From an uncultured Corynebacterium sp. (GTDB taxonomy: Bacteria; Actinomycetota; Actinomycetes; Mycobacteriales; Mycobacteriaceae), in the NCBI RefSeq assembly GCF_946221935.1, contig NZ_CAMIGN010000021.1, forward strand, positions 1 to 15,196: a stretch of DNA of 15,196 nucleotides, in the 5' to 3' direction. The notes under the pieces were generated by a model. It worked only from the letters and a program-made list of their open reading frames with translations, ran no database searches and was not told the origin of the DNA. This document shows positions 1-6,002 of the stretch, one piece after another. Positions within the stretch are counted from its first letter, which is position 1. The number at the start of each line of letters is the position of its first letter. Position numbers and translations under genes: made by a program.

Positions 1-452
1 ACACTCGCACCGCCCGGGCGCTGGCTGAAATCGCCGGAATCGACGACGTGCGCGCCGAGCTGCGACCGGAGGACAAGGCAAGCATCGTCGCCGAACTCTC
101 CTCCAAGACGCCGACGGCGATGATCGGCGACGGCATCAACGACGCCCCGGCACTGGCGGGCGCAACGGTGGGCATTGCGATGGGAGCAACCGGCTCTGAC
201 GCCGCGATCGAATCCGCTGACGTCGCCTTCACTGGCCACGATTTCCGGCTGATCCCGCAGGCGCTGCAGCACGCCCGCCGAGGCAGCAGGATCATCAACC
301 AAAACATCGTGCTGTCTCTGGCCATCATCATCGTGTTGATGCCACTGGCGATCAGCGGCGTGCTGGGACTGGCCGCTGTCGTATTGGTTCACGAGGTCGC
401 TGAAGTCATTGTCATCTTGAACGGCCTGCGGGCCGCACGAGCGAAGCGCTGA
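1..452 (+). CDS. Heavy-metal P1B-type ATPase, C-terminal part (5' end outside window)
   Basis: This is the last ~149 residues of a cation-exporting P-type ATPase in the inner membrane, which couples ATP hydrolysis to metal efflux. The frame is open from the window edge; the first residues read (N)TRTARALAEIAGI, matching the P-domain region that follows the TGDN motif. The HAD hinge motif GDGINDAPAL lies at about 126-155, followed by the VGIAMG and SDAAIESADV segments. Two final hydrophobic helices follow (about 300-345 and 355-425). The last helix carries HEVAEVIVILNGLR, where the HE pair sits at the P1B TM8 metal-site position. The HEVAE form resembles Cd/Zn/Pb-type or related actinobacterial exporters; the metal cannot be assigned without the CPC-type motif upstream. 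The internal GTG at 48 is not the real start. The partner gene downstream is a broken flavoprotein on the other strand. Confidence 0.9.
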   Translation, partial: TRTARALAEIAGIDDVRAELRPEDKASIVAELSSKTPTAMIGDGINDAPALAGATVGIAMGATGSDAAIESADVAFTGHDFRLIPQALQHARRGSRIINQNIVLSLAIIIVLMPLAISGVLGLAAVVLVHEVAEVIVILNGLRAARAKR

Positions 453-530
453 GACACACCTTCGCCCAGCGCGCTGGCTCTCCAGCGCGGATCTTGGAAG
501 GATCGAGCTGCTCAGGGACCAAGCGTCGCC

Positions 531-893
531 TCAAAACTTTTGATGCCGAGCTTCATCGACACGGTCCGCGACTACCTGGGCAGTGTGTTTGGCAAAGGGC
601 TCCCACCCATCAGTGTTGCCGAGGCGTCGCCGGTCCAGTTGCCGTAACCGACCAGATGCAGATTCGTCATCGCGGTTTCGCGGCCGCGCATGAGGTGGCG
701 GAATGGACTGAGGGCCGGACGGAAACCAGTGCACCAGATCAGATGGTCGTGGTCGAGCTCGCTCAAGCTATCGAAGATGGGGGTAGCGGCGAGCTGGCCG
801 GAGTCGCGGAGCTCACGTAAATGAGGAAGCGCGACAATGTCCCCGAGGTTCGGGCCGGAATCGCCACCGAGAATCCGGCGGCGGCTGCTCGCG
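531..893 (-). pseudogene. Remnant of an ArsO/CzcO-like flavin-dependent monooxygenase (frameshifted, 5' truncated)
   Basis: Read on the minus strand from about 860 down, the translation gives GDIVALPHLRELRDSG, then HDHLIWCTGFRPALSPFRHL, then LHLVGYGNWTGDASATLMG. These match the C-terminal part of NAD(P)/FAD-dependent oxidoreductases of the putative flavoprotein type, with the ATGFRP-like motif and the VGYGxW..SATL motif. At about 603-604 the frame shifts by one base. The neighbouring frame then continues the same domain as EPFAKHTAQVVADRVDEARH and ends at a TGA at 531-533. The N-terminal two thirds, with the FAD and NADPH Rossmann motifs, is absent: similarity fades near 893, where a ychF-like tail begins. 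The gene was convergent to the metal ATPase. It cannot make an active enzyme. The broken end and frameshift are seen directly; the family assignment rests on motifs. Confidence 0.7.
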
Positions 894-1568
894 TTACACG
901 TTGAACTTGAACTCCACCGAGTTTCAGTCGAAAGCTACCTGCCTTTTCGCACCATCAAGCGTGGTAAAATCCTCACCATAGAGCGCACGTATAAGTGGGA
1001 GCATGTCGAGACTCCCCTCATCCGGCACGAGGCCGCAGTTCATTTTTTAAGAGCCGGCTTGACCGCTTCCGGAGTGCAATACGGCGATGGATACGAGGCC
1101 ACGTGGGAGCTGCGCACCGCGGAGAACTGGGTGACCGAACGTGTGTCGGTGAACGTTGAAGGCGACGGATGGGGGCGAAGCCTCGAGCTGTTTAGGTCCG
1201 AGCAAGGCGTGTGGTCGGCGGAAACCAATGAAGAGGGCGCCCAGCCTGAAGATCTGCCCTCCCCCGGTATCGTCCAGTCAGCCGACCTGAAAGCCGCACT
1301 CGATTGCGATCTCGGTCTGTGCCCTCTCACCAACACAATGCCTATTCGTCGCTTGACGCTGCTTGAGACTCAGGTTCCGAAAACGCAGCTGATCATGGCT
1401 TGGATTGATATACCGTCCCTCCAGGTGATCGCATCAGACCAGTACTACAGCTCCGTCGATGCTGAAACTGTCCGATACGGAAGCGGAACACGGGGAGTCG
1501 ACGTCGAGTTGGAGGTCGACGGTGACGGAGTGGTCGTACACTACCCTGATCTCGCACGGCGGGTCTGA
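837..1568 (+). CDS. Putative glycolipid-binding family protein (DUF1089), start uncertain
   Basis: From about residue 48 of the open frame the protein matches the DUF1089/putative glycolipid-binding family. It has an N-terminal TYKWE stretch, a mid segment of paired beta strands (WELRTAENWVTERVSV), the hallmark LCPLTNTMPIRRL near residues 158-170, a QYYSS segment, and the end VVVHYPDLARRV. Residues 48-243 (about 196) equal the usual family length. The only ATG/GTG/TTG in frame is the ATG at 837, but codons 837 to about 918 are antisense to the flavoprotein and ychF remnants, so this part is probably not native. The natural start may have been near 978 (ATA), 7 nt after a TAAAAT hexamer. The gene could therefore be start-impaired or use a rare start. 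Cellular role unknown. arfB follows 31 nt later and may be cotranscribed. Confidence 0.7.
   Translation: MSPRFGPESPPRIRRRLLALHVELELHRVSVESYLPFRTIKRGKILTIERTYKWEHVETPLIRHEAAVHFLRAGLTASGVQYGDGYEATWELRTAENWVTERVSVNVEGDGWGRSLELFRSEQGVWSAETNEEGAQPEDLPSPGIVQSADLKAALDCDLGLCPLTNTMPIRRLTLLETQVPKTQLIMAWIDIPSLQVIASDQYYSSVDAETVRYGSGTRGVDVELEVDGDGVVVHYPDLARRV
894..918 (-). repeat. ychF 3'-end fragment, copy A (direct repeat with 2718-2738)
   Basis: On the minus strand this reads the C-terminal codons VEFKFNV followed by TAA, the same peptide that ends ychF at 2714-2738. Positions 898-918 match 2718-2738 at 20 of 21 bases. The mismatch (TTC against TTT) and the flanking GTG TAA against GTT TAG are all synonymous, as expected for the tail of a second, diverged ychF. 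Upstream similarity stops at once, since a TGA lies in frame at 924-926. It marks a recombination or insertion junction. Confidence 0.6.
965..980 (+). promoter_or_regulatory. Candidate -10 box and leaderless start of the DUF1089 gene
   Basis: TAAAAT at 965-970 fits the TANNNT -10 pattern. Seven bases later is ATA (978-980), in frame with the DUF1089 domain and just before ERTYKW. The spacing equals that of ychF and ispH in this window, where a GTG and an ATG occupy the same place. No good -35 box is visible. Inference only. Confidence 0.35.
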
Positions 1569-1599
1569 TCCGGAAACAACTCTAACTAAGCTGGGCGGT

Positions 1600-2043
1600 A
1601 TGAACGACCTGACCATCGCGCCTGGCCCAGGGATCCCCGGGGGTCTGGCCATCGTCGCCGCCGACCTGACGGAGCGGTTTGCGAAGGCGTCGGGCCCCGG
1701 CGGCCAGGGCGTCAACACCACCGACAGCAAGGTGCAGCTCTCCATCGACATCGCGGCGTGCGCATCGCTTTCCGACGCCCAACGCCGCCGCGCCCTCCAC
1801 AACCTCGAACACCGCCTGGACGGCACTGTGCTCACCGTGAGCGCGTCGACGCAGCGCTCGCAGGTCCGTAACCGCGCCGAGGCGCGAGAGCGCATGGCCT
1901 CCCTATTGCGTGAGGCGCTCGCCCCACCGCCTCCCCCGCGGCGGAAAACGAAGCCGACGCGCGGCTCGGTGCGGCGCCGTCTCGAAGCGAAGAAGCGGCG
2001 CTCGGAACTCAAGTCCACGCGACGGCGGCCCCAAATTCCCTAG
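1600..2043 (+). CDS. arfB: Alternative ribosome-rescue factor / peptidyl-tRNA hydrolase, ArfB (YaeJ) family
   Basis: A 147-residue protein of the ArfB/YaeJ class, which hydrolyses peptidyl-tRNA on ribosomes stalled at mRNA ends without needing a stop codon. The catalytic GGQ motif is at residues 34-36, in the context ASGPGGQGVNTTDSKVQL that is typical of the family. After the small domain (about 1-105) comes a proline stretch and then a strongly basic tail (KTKPTRGSVRRRLEAKKRR...). In this family that tail enters the empty mRNA channel. The ATG at 1600 is chosen because the family normally begins about 30 residues before GGQ; the frame is open to 1459 but that stretch overlaps the DUF1089 gene. 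No strong ribosome site is seen, so coupling to the upstream gene is possible. It is convergent with higA. Length agrees with intact family members. Confidence 0.88.
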   Translation: MNDLTIAPGPGIPGGLAIVAADLTERFAKASGPGGQGVNTTDSKVQLSIDIAACASLSDAQRRRALHNLEHRLDGTVLTVSASTQRSQVRNRAEARERMASLLREALAPPPPPRRKTKPTRGSVRRRLEAKKRRSELKSTRRRPQIP

Positions 2044-2045
2044 TT

Positions 2046-2089
2046 CGAACCATCCGCGTGCATATCCTCACGCTGACGGACCTGGTTCG
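2046..2089. terminator. Nested inverted repeat between convergent arfB and higA
   Basis: CGAACCA (2046-2052) pairs with TGGTTCG (2083-2089), and inside it GCGTG (2056-2060) pairs with CACGC (2069-2073) around an 8-nt loop. It sits exactly between two convergent stop codons, so it may serve both as a bidirectional terminator. There is no T-tract on either side, so intrinsic termination is not assured. Confidence 0.4.
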
Positions 2090-2097
2090 GGTAACCG

Positions 2098-2406
2098 CTA
2101 CGCTGAGACAGCTTGGACCGGTTGAATCCGCTCGATTTCCGGGAGGATTTTGTCTTCCGCCACATCCAGGTCGTACTGGGTCTGCAACCCGAGCCAGAAC
2201 TGGGGGCTCATCTCGAAAAACTTCGCTAGACGAAGGGCCGTGTCAGCGGTTACAGCGCGCTTACCGTGAACAATTTCGTTGATCCGGCGGGGCGGGACGC
2301 CGATGGAGACGGCGAGCTTGTGCTGGGTGATCCCCATTTCCTTGAGAAAGTCCTCCATGAGGATCTCACCGGGGTGAACCGGAGGGAGCTTGTCAGTGGT
2401 AGTCAA
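2098..2406 (-). CDS. higA: HigA-type antitoxin (Xre-family HTH)
   Basis: A 102-residue antitoxin of the HigA/VapI group. It begins MTTTDKLPPVHPGEILMEDFL; PVHPGEIL is the family signature. A helix-turn-helix follows at about residues 26-48 (GITQHKLAVSIGVPPRRINEIVHGKR), then the usual TADTALRLAKFF and FWLGLQTQYDLD segments. The family neutralises the HigB toxin and represses its own operon. The TTG at 2404-2406 is chosen because an AGAGGAGG ribosome site (2417-2424) stands 10 nt before it and the family signature begins nine residues later. It overlaps the last four codons of higB, so the pair is translationally linked in the toxin-first order typical of higBA. Intact by length and motif. Confidence 0.9.
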   Translation of the reverse strand: MTTTDKLPPVHPGEILMEDFLKEMGITQHKLAVSIGVPPRRINEIVHGKRAVTADTALRLAKFFEMSPQFWLGLQTQYDLDVAEDKILPEIERIQPVQAVSA

Positions 2407-2674
2407 CGATCTCAACCTCCTCTGGCCCCGCGGCGGACCACCTAAAACAGATCCGCCACTGGTCGTTGATTCGAATACTGAACTGACCCCGCCGATCACC
2501 TTTCAACGCCTCGAGCCGGTTTCCCGGGGGAATCCGTAACTCATCAAGAGTCTGCGCGTACCCAAGCTGGCGAAGCTTGCGCAGCGCTACTGAGTGAATG
2601 CGGGAATCGATCGAGCGAACCCGCTCTCGGTTCCACAGACGCTCAGTGTCCTTGTCAGCGAACGACTGGATCAT
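2393..2674 (-). CDS. higB: HigB/RelE-fold toxin (ribosome-dependent mRNA interferase family)
   Basis: A 93-residue protein of the HigB-like plasmid maintenance toxin family. It begins MIQSFADKDTERLW, contains LRKLRQL and the RIPPGNRLEALKGDRRGQFSIRIN region, and ends QWRICFRW....VEIVDYH. These are the recognised segments of the RelE fold with its basic mRNA-binding face. By family knowledge it cleaves mRNA on translating ribosomes and is held inactive by HigA. The ATG at 2674 is 5 nt after a TAGGGT -10 box, so the transcript is probably leaderless and poorly translated compared with higA, which has a strong ribosome site. The gene looks intact. Confidence 0.9.
   Translation of the reverse strand: MIQSFADKDTERLWNRERVRSIDSRIHSVALRKLRQLGYAQTLDELRIPPGNRLEALKGDRRGQFSIRINDQWRICFRWSAAGPEEVEIVDYH
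2417..2424 (-). promoter_or_regulatory. Strong ribosome binding site inside higB that fixes the higA start
   Basis: The minus strand reads AGAGGAGG, complementary to the 16S rRNA 3' end, ten bases ahead of the TTG at 2406. It lies within the higB coding sequence. It implies that higA is translated independently and strongly, as expected for an antitoxin. Confidence 0.7.
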
Positions 2675-2679
2675 GCTTC

Positions 2680-2715
2680 ACCCTATCCCCCATAACGCGA
2701 AGCGTCAATAACGCT
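2680..2715 (-). promoter_or_regulatory. higBA promoter with overlapping operator-like palindromes
   Basis: On the minus strand there is TTGACG (2703-2708), a 17-nt spacer, and TAGGGT (2680-2685), then 5 nt to the higB ATG. The -35 box lies inside the inverted repeat AGCGT-caata-ACGCT (2701-2715). A second one, ACGC-gaa-GCGT (2695-2705), overlaps it in the spacer. Such palindromes over the -35 box are what a HigA autorepressor would bind. The outer arm overlaps the ychF stop codon. Confidence 0.6.
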
Positions 2716-3799
2716 AAACGTTAAACTTGAACTCCACCACGTCGCCGTCGGCCATCACGTAGTCCTTGCCCTCCTGGCGCACCTTGCCGTGGGCGCGGGC
2801 CTCCGCCATGGAACCGAGCTCGTCCAGGTCCTCAAAGGCCACGATCTCTGCCTTAATGAAGCCCTTCTCGAAGTCCGTGTGGATCACACCCGCAGCCTGC
2901 GGGGCGGTATCACCCTTATGGATCGTCCACGCGCGAGCCTCCTTCGGCCCGGCGGTCAGGTAGGTCTGCAGGCCGAGCGTTGCAAAGCCGGCCTTGGCCA
3001 GCGTCTGCAGCCCCGGTTCGGTCTGACCGACAGATTCCAGCAGCTCAGCTGCCTCCTCGTCATCCAGCTCCAGCAGGTCGGCCTCTGTAGCGGCATCCAG
3101 GAAAACGCAGTCCGCCGGAGCCACCAGCTCGCGCAGCTCCGCCTTCTTGTCCTCATCCGTCAGCACGGACTCGTCGGAGTTGAACACGTATAGGAACGGC
3201 TTGGCCGTCAGGAAGTGCAGGTCGCGCACGGTCGCCAGGTCGATCTCCCCCTGCGCCGCGGCGTTCGACAGAGTACGGCTATCTTCCAGGATCTCCTGCG
3301 CCTTCTTAGCACCCTCGACCTGTTCAGCCAGATCCTTGTTCTTCCGCGCTTCCTTTTCCAGGCGCGGCAGAGCTTTCTCCACAGTCTGCAGGTCGGCCAG
3401 GATCAGCTCCGTCTCAATGACGGAAATGTCGCTGGCCGGGTCCACACGCCCATCGACGTGGATCACGTTGTCATCGGAAAACGCGCGCACCACCTGGCAA
3501 ATCGCATCCGCCTCGCGGATGTTCGCCAGGAAGGCATTACCCATACCCTCGCCATCGGAGGCGCCCTTCACAATGCCGGCGATATCCACAAAGGAGACGG
3601 TCGCGGGCAGAATGCGCTCCGATTCGAAGATCTCAGCCAGGCGCGTCAGGCGTGGGTCCGGCAGCTCCACCAGCCCCACGTTGGGCTCGATGGTCGCGAA
3701 CGGGTAGTTCGCAGCCAGAACATCGTTGCGGGTCAGGGCGTTAAACAGCGTGGACTTGCCCACGTTGGGCAGGCCGACGATTCCTAGAGTAAGAGTCAC
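2714..3799 (-). CDS. ychF: Redox-regulated ATPase YchF (Obg family, OLA1 orthologue)
   Basis: A 361-residue P-loop NTPase of the Obg/YchF family, ribosome-associated and ATP-preferring. The P-loop GLPNVGKST is at residues 9-17. The switch region DIAGIVKGASDGEGMGNAFL follows, then a charged coiled-coil insertion (LEKEARKNKDLAEQVEG). In the G4 position FNSDE replaces NKxD, as in YchF proteins that prefer ATP. A C-terminal TGS-like domain (AWTIHKGDTAPQAAGVIHTDFEKGF) ends with DGDVVEFKFNV. The GTG at 3797-3799 is preferred over the ATG at 3808. It gives the family length of about 360, and the GATGGGGCAC stretch containing that ATG looks like a -10 box and transcript start, as at ispH. Divergent from metP; the higBA pair follows directly. 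Confidence 0.95.
   Translation of the reverse strand: MTLTLGIVGLPNVGKSTLFNALTRNDVLAANYPFATIEPNVGLVELPDPRLTRLAEIFESERILPATVSFVDIAGIVKGASDGEGMGNAFLANIREADAICQVVRAFSDDNVIHVDGRVDPASDISVIETELILADLQTVEKALPRLEKEARKNKDLAEQVEGAKKAQEILEDSRTLSNAAAQGEIDLATVRDLHFLTAKPFLYVFNSDESVLTDEDKKAELRELVAPADCVFLDAATEADLLELDDEEAAELLESVGQTEPGLQTLAKAGFATLGLQTYLTAGPKEARAWTIHKGDTAPQAAGVIHTDFEKGFIKAEIVAFEDLDELGSMAEARAHGKVRQEGKDYVMADGDVVEFKFNV
2718..2738 (-). repeat. ychF 3'-end, copy B (direct repeat with 898-918)
   Basis: This is the native end of ychF (EFKFNV). It is 20/21 identical and in the same orientation as 898-918. The two copies bracket a 1.8-kb segment with the DUF1089, arfB and higBA genes. Confidence 0.6.
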
Positions 3800-3806
3800 G
3801 TGCCCC

Positions 3807-3836
3807 ATCCTATCGCCCGGCCGTTGCTGCCAACAA
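3807..3836 (-). promoter_or_regulatory. ychF promoter, probably leaderless
   Basis: The minus strand reads TTGTTG (3831-3836), an 18-nt spacer, TAGGAT (3807-3812), then GGGGCAC and the GTG start. The stretch from the -10 box into the coding sequence, TANGATGGGGCACRTGACT, recurs at ispH. Confidence 0.5.
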
Positions 3837-3841
3837 CGCAC

Positions 3842-4083
3842 CCTTTCTATTGACGCCCACAGCTCGCCACCTAAACCGCTTTTAAAGTCCTTTCAAATCT
3901 CCGCAGCCCCGCCACCCCACCCCGTAAGTAATCAAACTCAGGAAAAAATTGTGAAAACCCACTATTAGCCCTCTTGCACGGTCGTATAGTAAATGCACCT
4001 TAGAAAAACTTGAGGCTTTGCCACCCCTAAAGTCTCGTCTCCCCCTTCACACCCCGAGATGCCTGCAAGAAAGTTGCCTCGCA
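3842..4083 (+). promoter_or_regulatory. Divergent ychF-metP intergenic region with metP promoter candidate
   Basis: This 242-bp gap holds a TATAGT -10 candidate (3985-3990) without a convincing -35 box. The direct repeat TGCAC (3975-3979 and 3994-3998) flanks it and could be a regulator site. The metP ribosome site AGAAAG (4068-4073) stands 10 nt before the ATG at 4084, so this mRNA has a leader of roughly 90 nt. No attenuator or riboswitch fold was recognised. Confidence 0.4.
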
Positions 4084-5727
4084 ATGACAACGTCTCAAGC
4101 CAACCCCCGTCAGCGACGGGAAACATTCAACTCCCGACTCGTCTTCCTCATGGCCGCCATCGGCTCCGCAGTCGGCCTGGGAAATATCTGGCGTTTTCCC
4201 TACGCCGCCTATGAAAACGGCGGTGGCGCGTTCCTCATCCCCTACATGGTCGCTCTCCTCAGTGCCGGTATTCCGCTACTCTGGTTCGACCTTGCAATGG
4301 GTCACCGCTTCCGCGGTTCCACTCCCCTTACGTTCCGCCGTACCGGCAAGTTCGCTGAGTCTATTGGCTGGCTTAAGGTAGGCGTCAACTTCTTCATCGC
4401 GGTGTATTACGCCGCCATTATCGCCTGGGCCGGAATCTATACCTGGAACTCCTTTTCCAAGGCGTGGGGCGACAACGCCGAAACCTATTTCCAGGAAGAG
4501 TTCCTTAAGCTCGACGATTCCTCCGCCTGGACCGGTGACTTCGTTGTACCAATCTTGCTGGTCATGATTGGTGTCTGGGCAGTGTGCATCTTTACCCTCG
4601 CTCGTGGCATTAACGAGGGCATCGGCCGAATCACGATGTTCTTCGTCCCGGTACTGATCATCCTGTTCGTAGTGATGGTAGTACGCAGCCTTTTCTTGGA
4701 GGGCGCTACCGATGGCCTGGATGCCTTCTTCTCACCTGACTGGAGCGTCCTGACAGACACTTCGGTCTGGATCGCCGCCTACGGCCAGATCTTCTTCTCC
4801 CTGTCGATCGGCTTCGGCATCATGATTACCTACGCTTCCTACCTGAAGCCCCGCACGAATCTTACCGGCACCGGCATGGTTACGGCTTTCGCTAACTCCT
4901 CCTTCGAGGTGCTGGCCGGAATCGGCGTGTTCGCAACCCTGGGCTTCATGGCCGCACAGTCCGGCACCGCAGTAGACGAGACGGTGTCGGGCGGTATCGG
5001 ATTGGCCTTCGTCGCATTCCCCACCATCATCAATCAGATGCCAATGGGTTCCTTGTTCGGAATCCTGTTCTTCGGTTCTCTTTTCCTAGCTGGCATCACG
5101 TCTCTGATCTCCATCATGGAAGTTGTGATCTCGGCAGTGAAGGACAAGTTGAACCTGTCCCGCGAGATCGCATCGATCAGCGTCGGAAGCATCATGGCTG
5201 TTGTATCCTGCCTGCTGTTCTCGACGACTTCTGGCCTCATCACGCTGGACATCATGGATAAGTTCACGAATAACCTGGGCATCGTTATCTGCGCCGTGGC
5301 CGCCGTCTTAACTATCGGCTGGATTCAGGGGCGTCGCAACGAAATCGCACAGCACCTCAACGCTGTATCCGAACTGCGACTGGGTATTGTCTGGCAGGCT
5401 TGCGTGTTCATTATCACCCCTGCAGTGCTGTTGTTCTTCCTGGTTGAGGAGATCCGCACCCTACTCTCCGAGGGATACGAAGGCTATGAATCGAGCACCA
5501 TTTTCGCCTACGGCTGGCTGGTACTAATCCTCATTGCCTTCGGGGCGGTGCTGTGGACCTTCATCCCGTTCCGCGGCAACCAGATCCTCGACGGACTGCC
5601 TAGCAGCGACTACGGCGTACCACCTAATGGCCGCCCGCGCGGCGTACCAAACCCTCTGTCCACTGGCGCTGCCACATCCTCGGTGACGACGCCTGCCTCC
5701 ACCCCGACCGAAGGGAATGAACTCTAA
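4084..5727 (+). CDS. metP: Sodium-dependent methionine/alanine transporter, large subunit (NSS family)
   Basis: A 547-residue membrane transporter of the neurotransmitter:sodium symporter family, which moves amino acids inward with Na+. TM1 carries the family hallmark GSAVGLGNIWRFPYAAYENGG at about residues 27-47, the unwound segment that binds Na+ and substrate. About eleven to twelve hydrophobic helices follow, including FFSLSIGFGIMITYASY (TM6 region) and FFGSLFLAGITSLISIMEVV (TM8). The C-terminal tail (about 505-547) is hydrophilic and rich in Pro, Thr and Ser. In Corynebacterium glutamicum such a protein, MetP, works with the tiny MetS subunit in Na+-dependent methionine and alanine uptake, and a metS-like gene overlaps the stop here. 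The ATG at 4084 is chosen over one at 4018 because of the AGAAAG site and because the NSS domain starts soon after. Substrate is inferred from context. Confidence 0.9.
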   Translation: MTTSQANPRQRRETFNSRLVFLMAAIGSAVGLGNIWRFPYAAYENGGGAFLIPYMVALLSAGIPLLWFDLAMGHRFRGSTPLTFRRTGKFAESIGWLKVGVNFFIAVYYAAIIAWAGIYTWNSFSKAWGDNAETYFQEEFLKLDDSSAWTGDFVVPILLVMIGVWAVCIFTLARGINEGIGRITMFFVPVLIILFVVMVVRSLFLEGATDGLDAFFSPDWSVLTDTSVWIAAYGQIFFSLSIGFGIMITYASYLKPRTNLTGTGMVTAFANSSFEVLAGIGVFATLGFMAAQSGTAVDETVSGGIGLAFVAFPTIINQMPMGSLFGILFFGSLFLAGITSLISIMEVVISAVKDKLNLSREIASISVGSIMAVVSCLLFSTTSGLITLDIMDKFTNNLGIVICAVAAVLTIGWIQGRRNEIAQHLNAVSELRLGIVWQACVFIITPAVLLFFLVEEIRTLLSEGYEGYESSTIFAYGWLVLILIAFGAVLWTFIPFRGNQILDGLPSSDYGVPPNGRPRGVPNPLSTGAATSSVTTPASTPTEGNEL

Positions 5728-5909
5728 TGACCGGCCCCGCAATACTTCTCATGGTGTTGTTTATTCTGGTGATCTGGGGCGGACTCATCGCCGCTATCTT
5801 GATGCTCGCCAAGACTGACGACAACTCCACTGGTGAGCTAGGCAACGCACCTGGCACGGACAATGATTCGCTTTTGGCCGCTCACACCGCCACCGGTGTC
5901 AATCAATAA
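5727..5909 (+). CDS. metS: Methionine/alanine importer small subunit MetS
   Basis: A 60-residue single-span membrane protein: a hydrophobic helix at about residues 4-27 (AILLMVLFILVIWGGLIAAILML) followed by a short polar tail. Small proteins of this form (MetS) accompany NSS-type MetP transporters and are required for uptake in C. glutamicum. The ATG shares its first base with the last base of the metP stop (TAATG), a clear sign of translational coupling and equal output. An AAGGGA site lies about 10 nt upstream inside metP. The gene is easily missed because of its size. Function rests on the partner gene, size and topology. Confidence 0.88.
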   Translation: MTGPAILLMVLFILVIWGGLIAAILMLAKTDDNSTGELGNAPGTDNDSLLAAHTATGVNQ

Positions 5910-5948
5910 CCAAACCCAATAATCAAGCACAGTCACATCAACATGCTC

Positions 5949-5978
5949 CGGGAGGGCATTTCTAACTCCCGTTTCGGG
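5949..5978 (+). terminator. Possible weak terminator/alternative hairpins after metS
   Basis: CGGGAG (5949-5954) can pair with CTCCCG (5966-5971) and is followed by TTT. CCCG-TTT-CGGG (5968-5978) is a competing hairpin using the same bases. The T-run is short, so this is a weak or conditional terminator at best. Confidence 0.3.
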
Positions 5979-6002
5979 CCGTCGTGAGGCAGAATAGGGA
6001 GA

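Noticed and set aside
494..820. Open frame on the plus strand (108 codons)
   Set aside because: It is antisense to the flavoprotein remnant, whose motifs are recognisable; the plus-strand peptide shows no family features.
1434..2018. Long minus-strand frame opposite arfB
   Set aside because: The plus strand carries the GGQ motif and the correct length. The minus frame is Arg/Ser-rich, as expected from GC-rich antisense sequence.
2041..2052. GTTCGAAC resembling a tRNA T-arm, considered as tRNA or attachment site
   Set aside because: No acceptor, D or anticodon arms can be placed around it; it is part of the nested inverted repeat between arfB and higA.
3842..4083. SAM or other riboswitch in the metP leader
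   Set aside because: No conserved riboswitch core or expression-platform hairpin with T-run could be recognised by eye.
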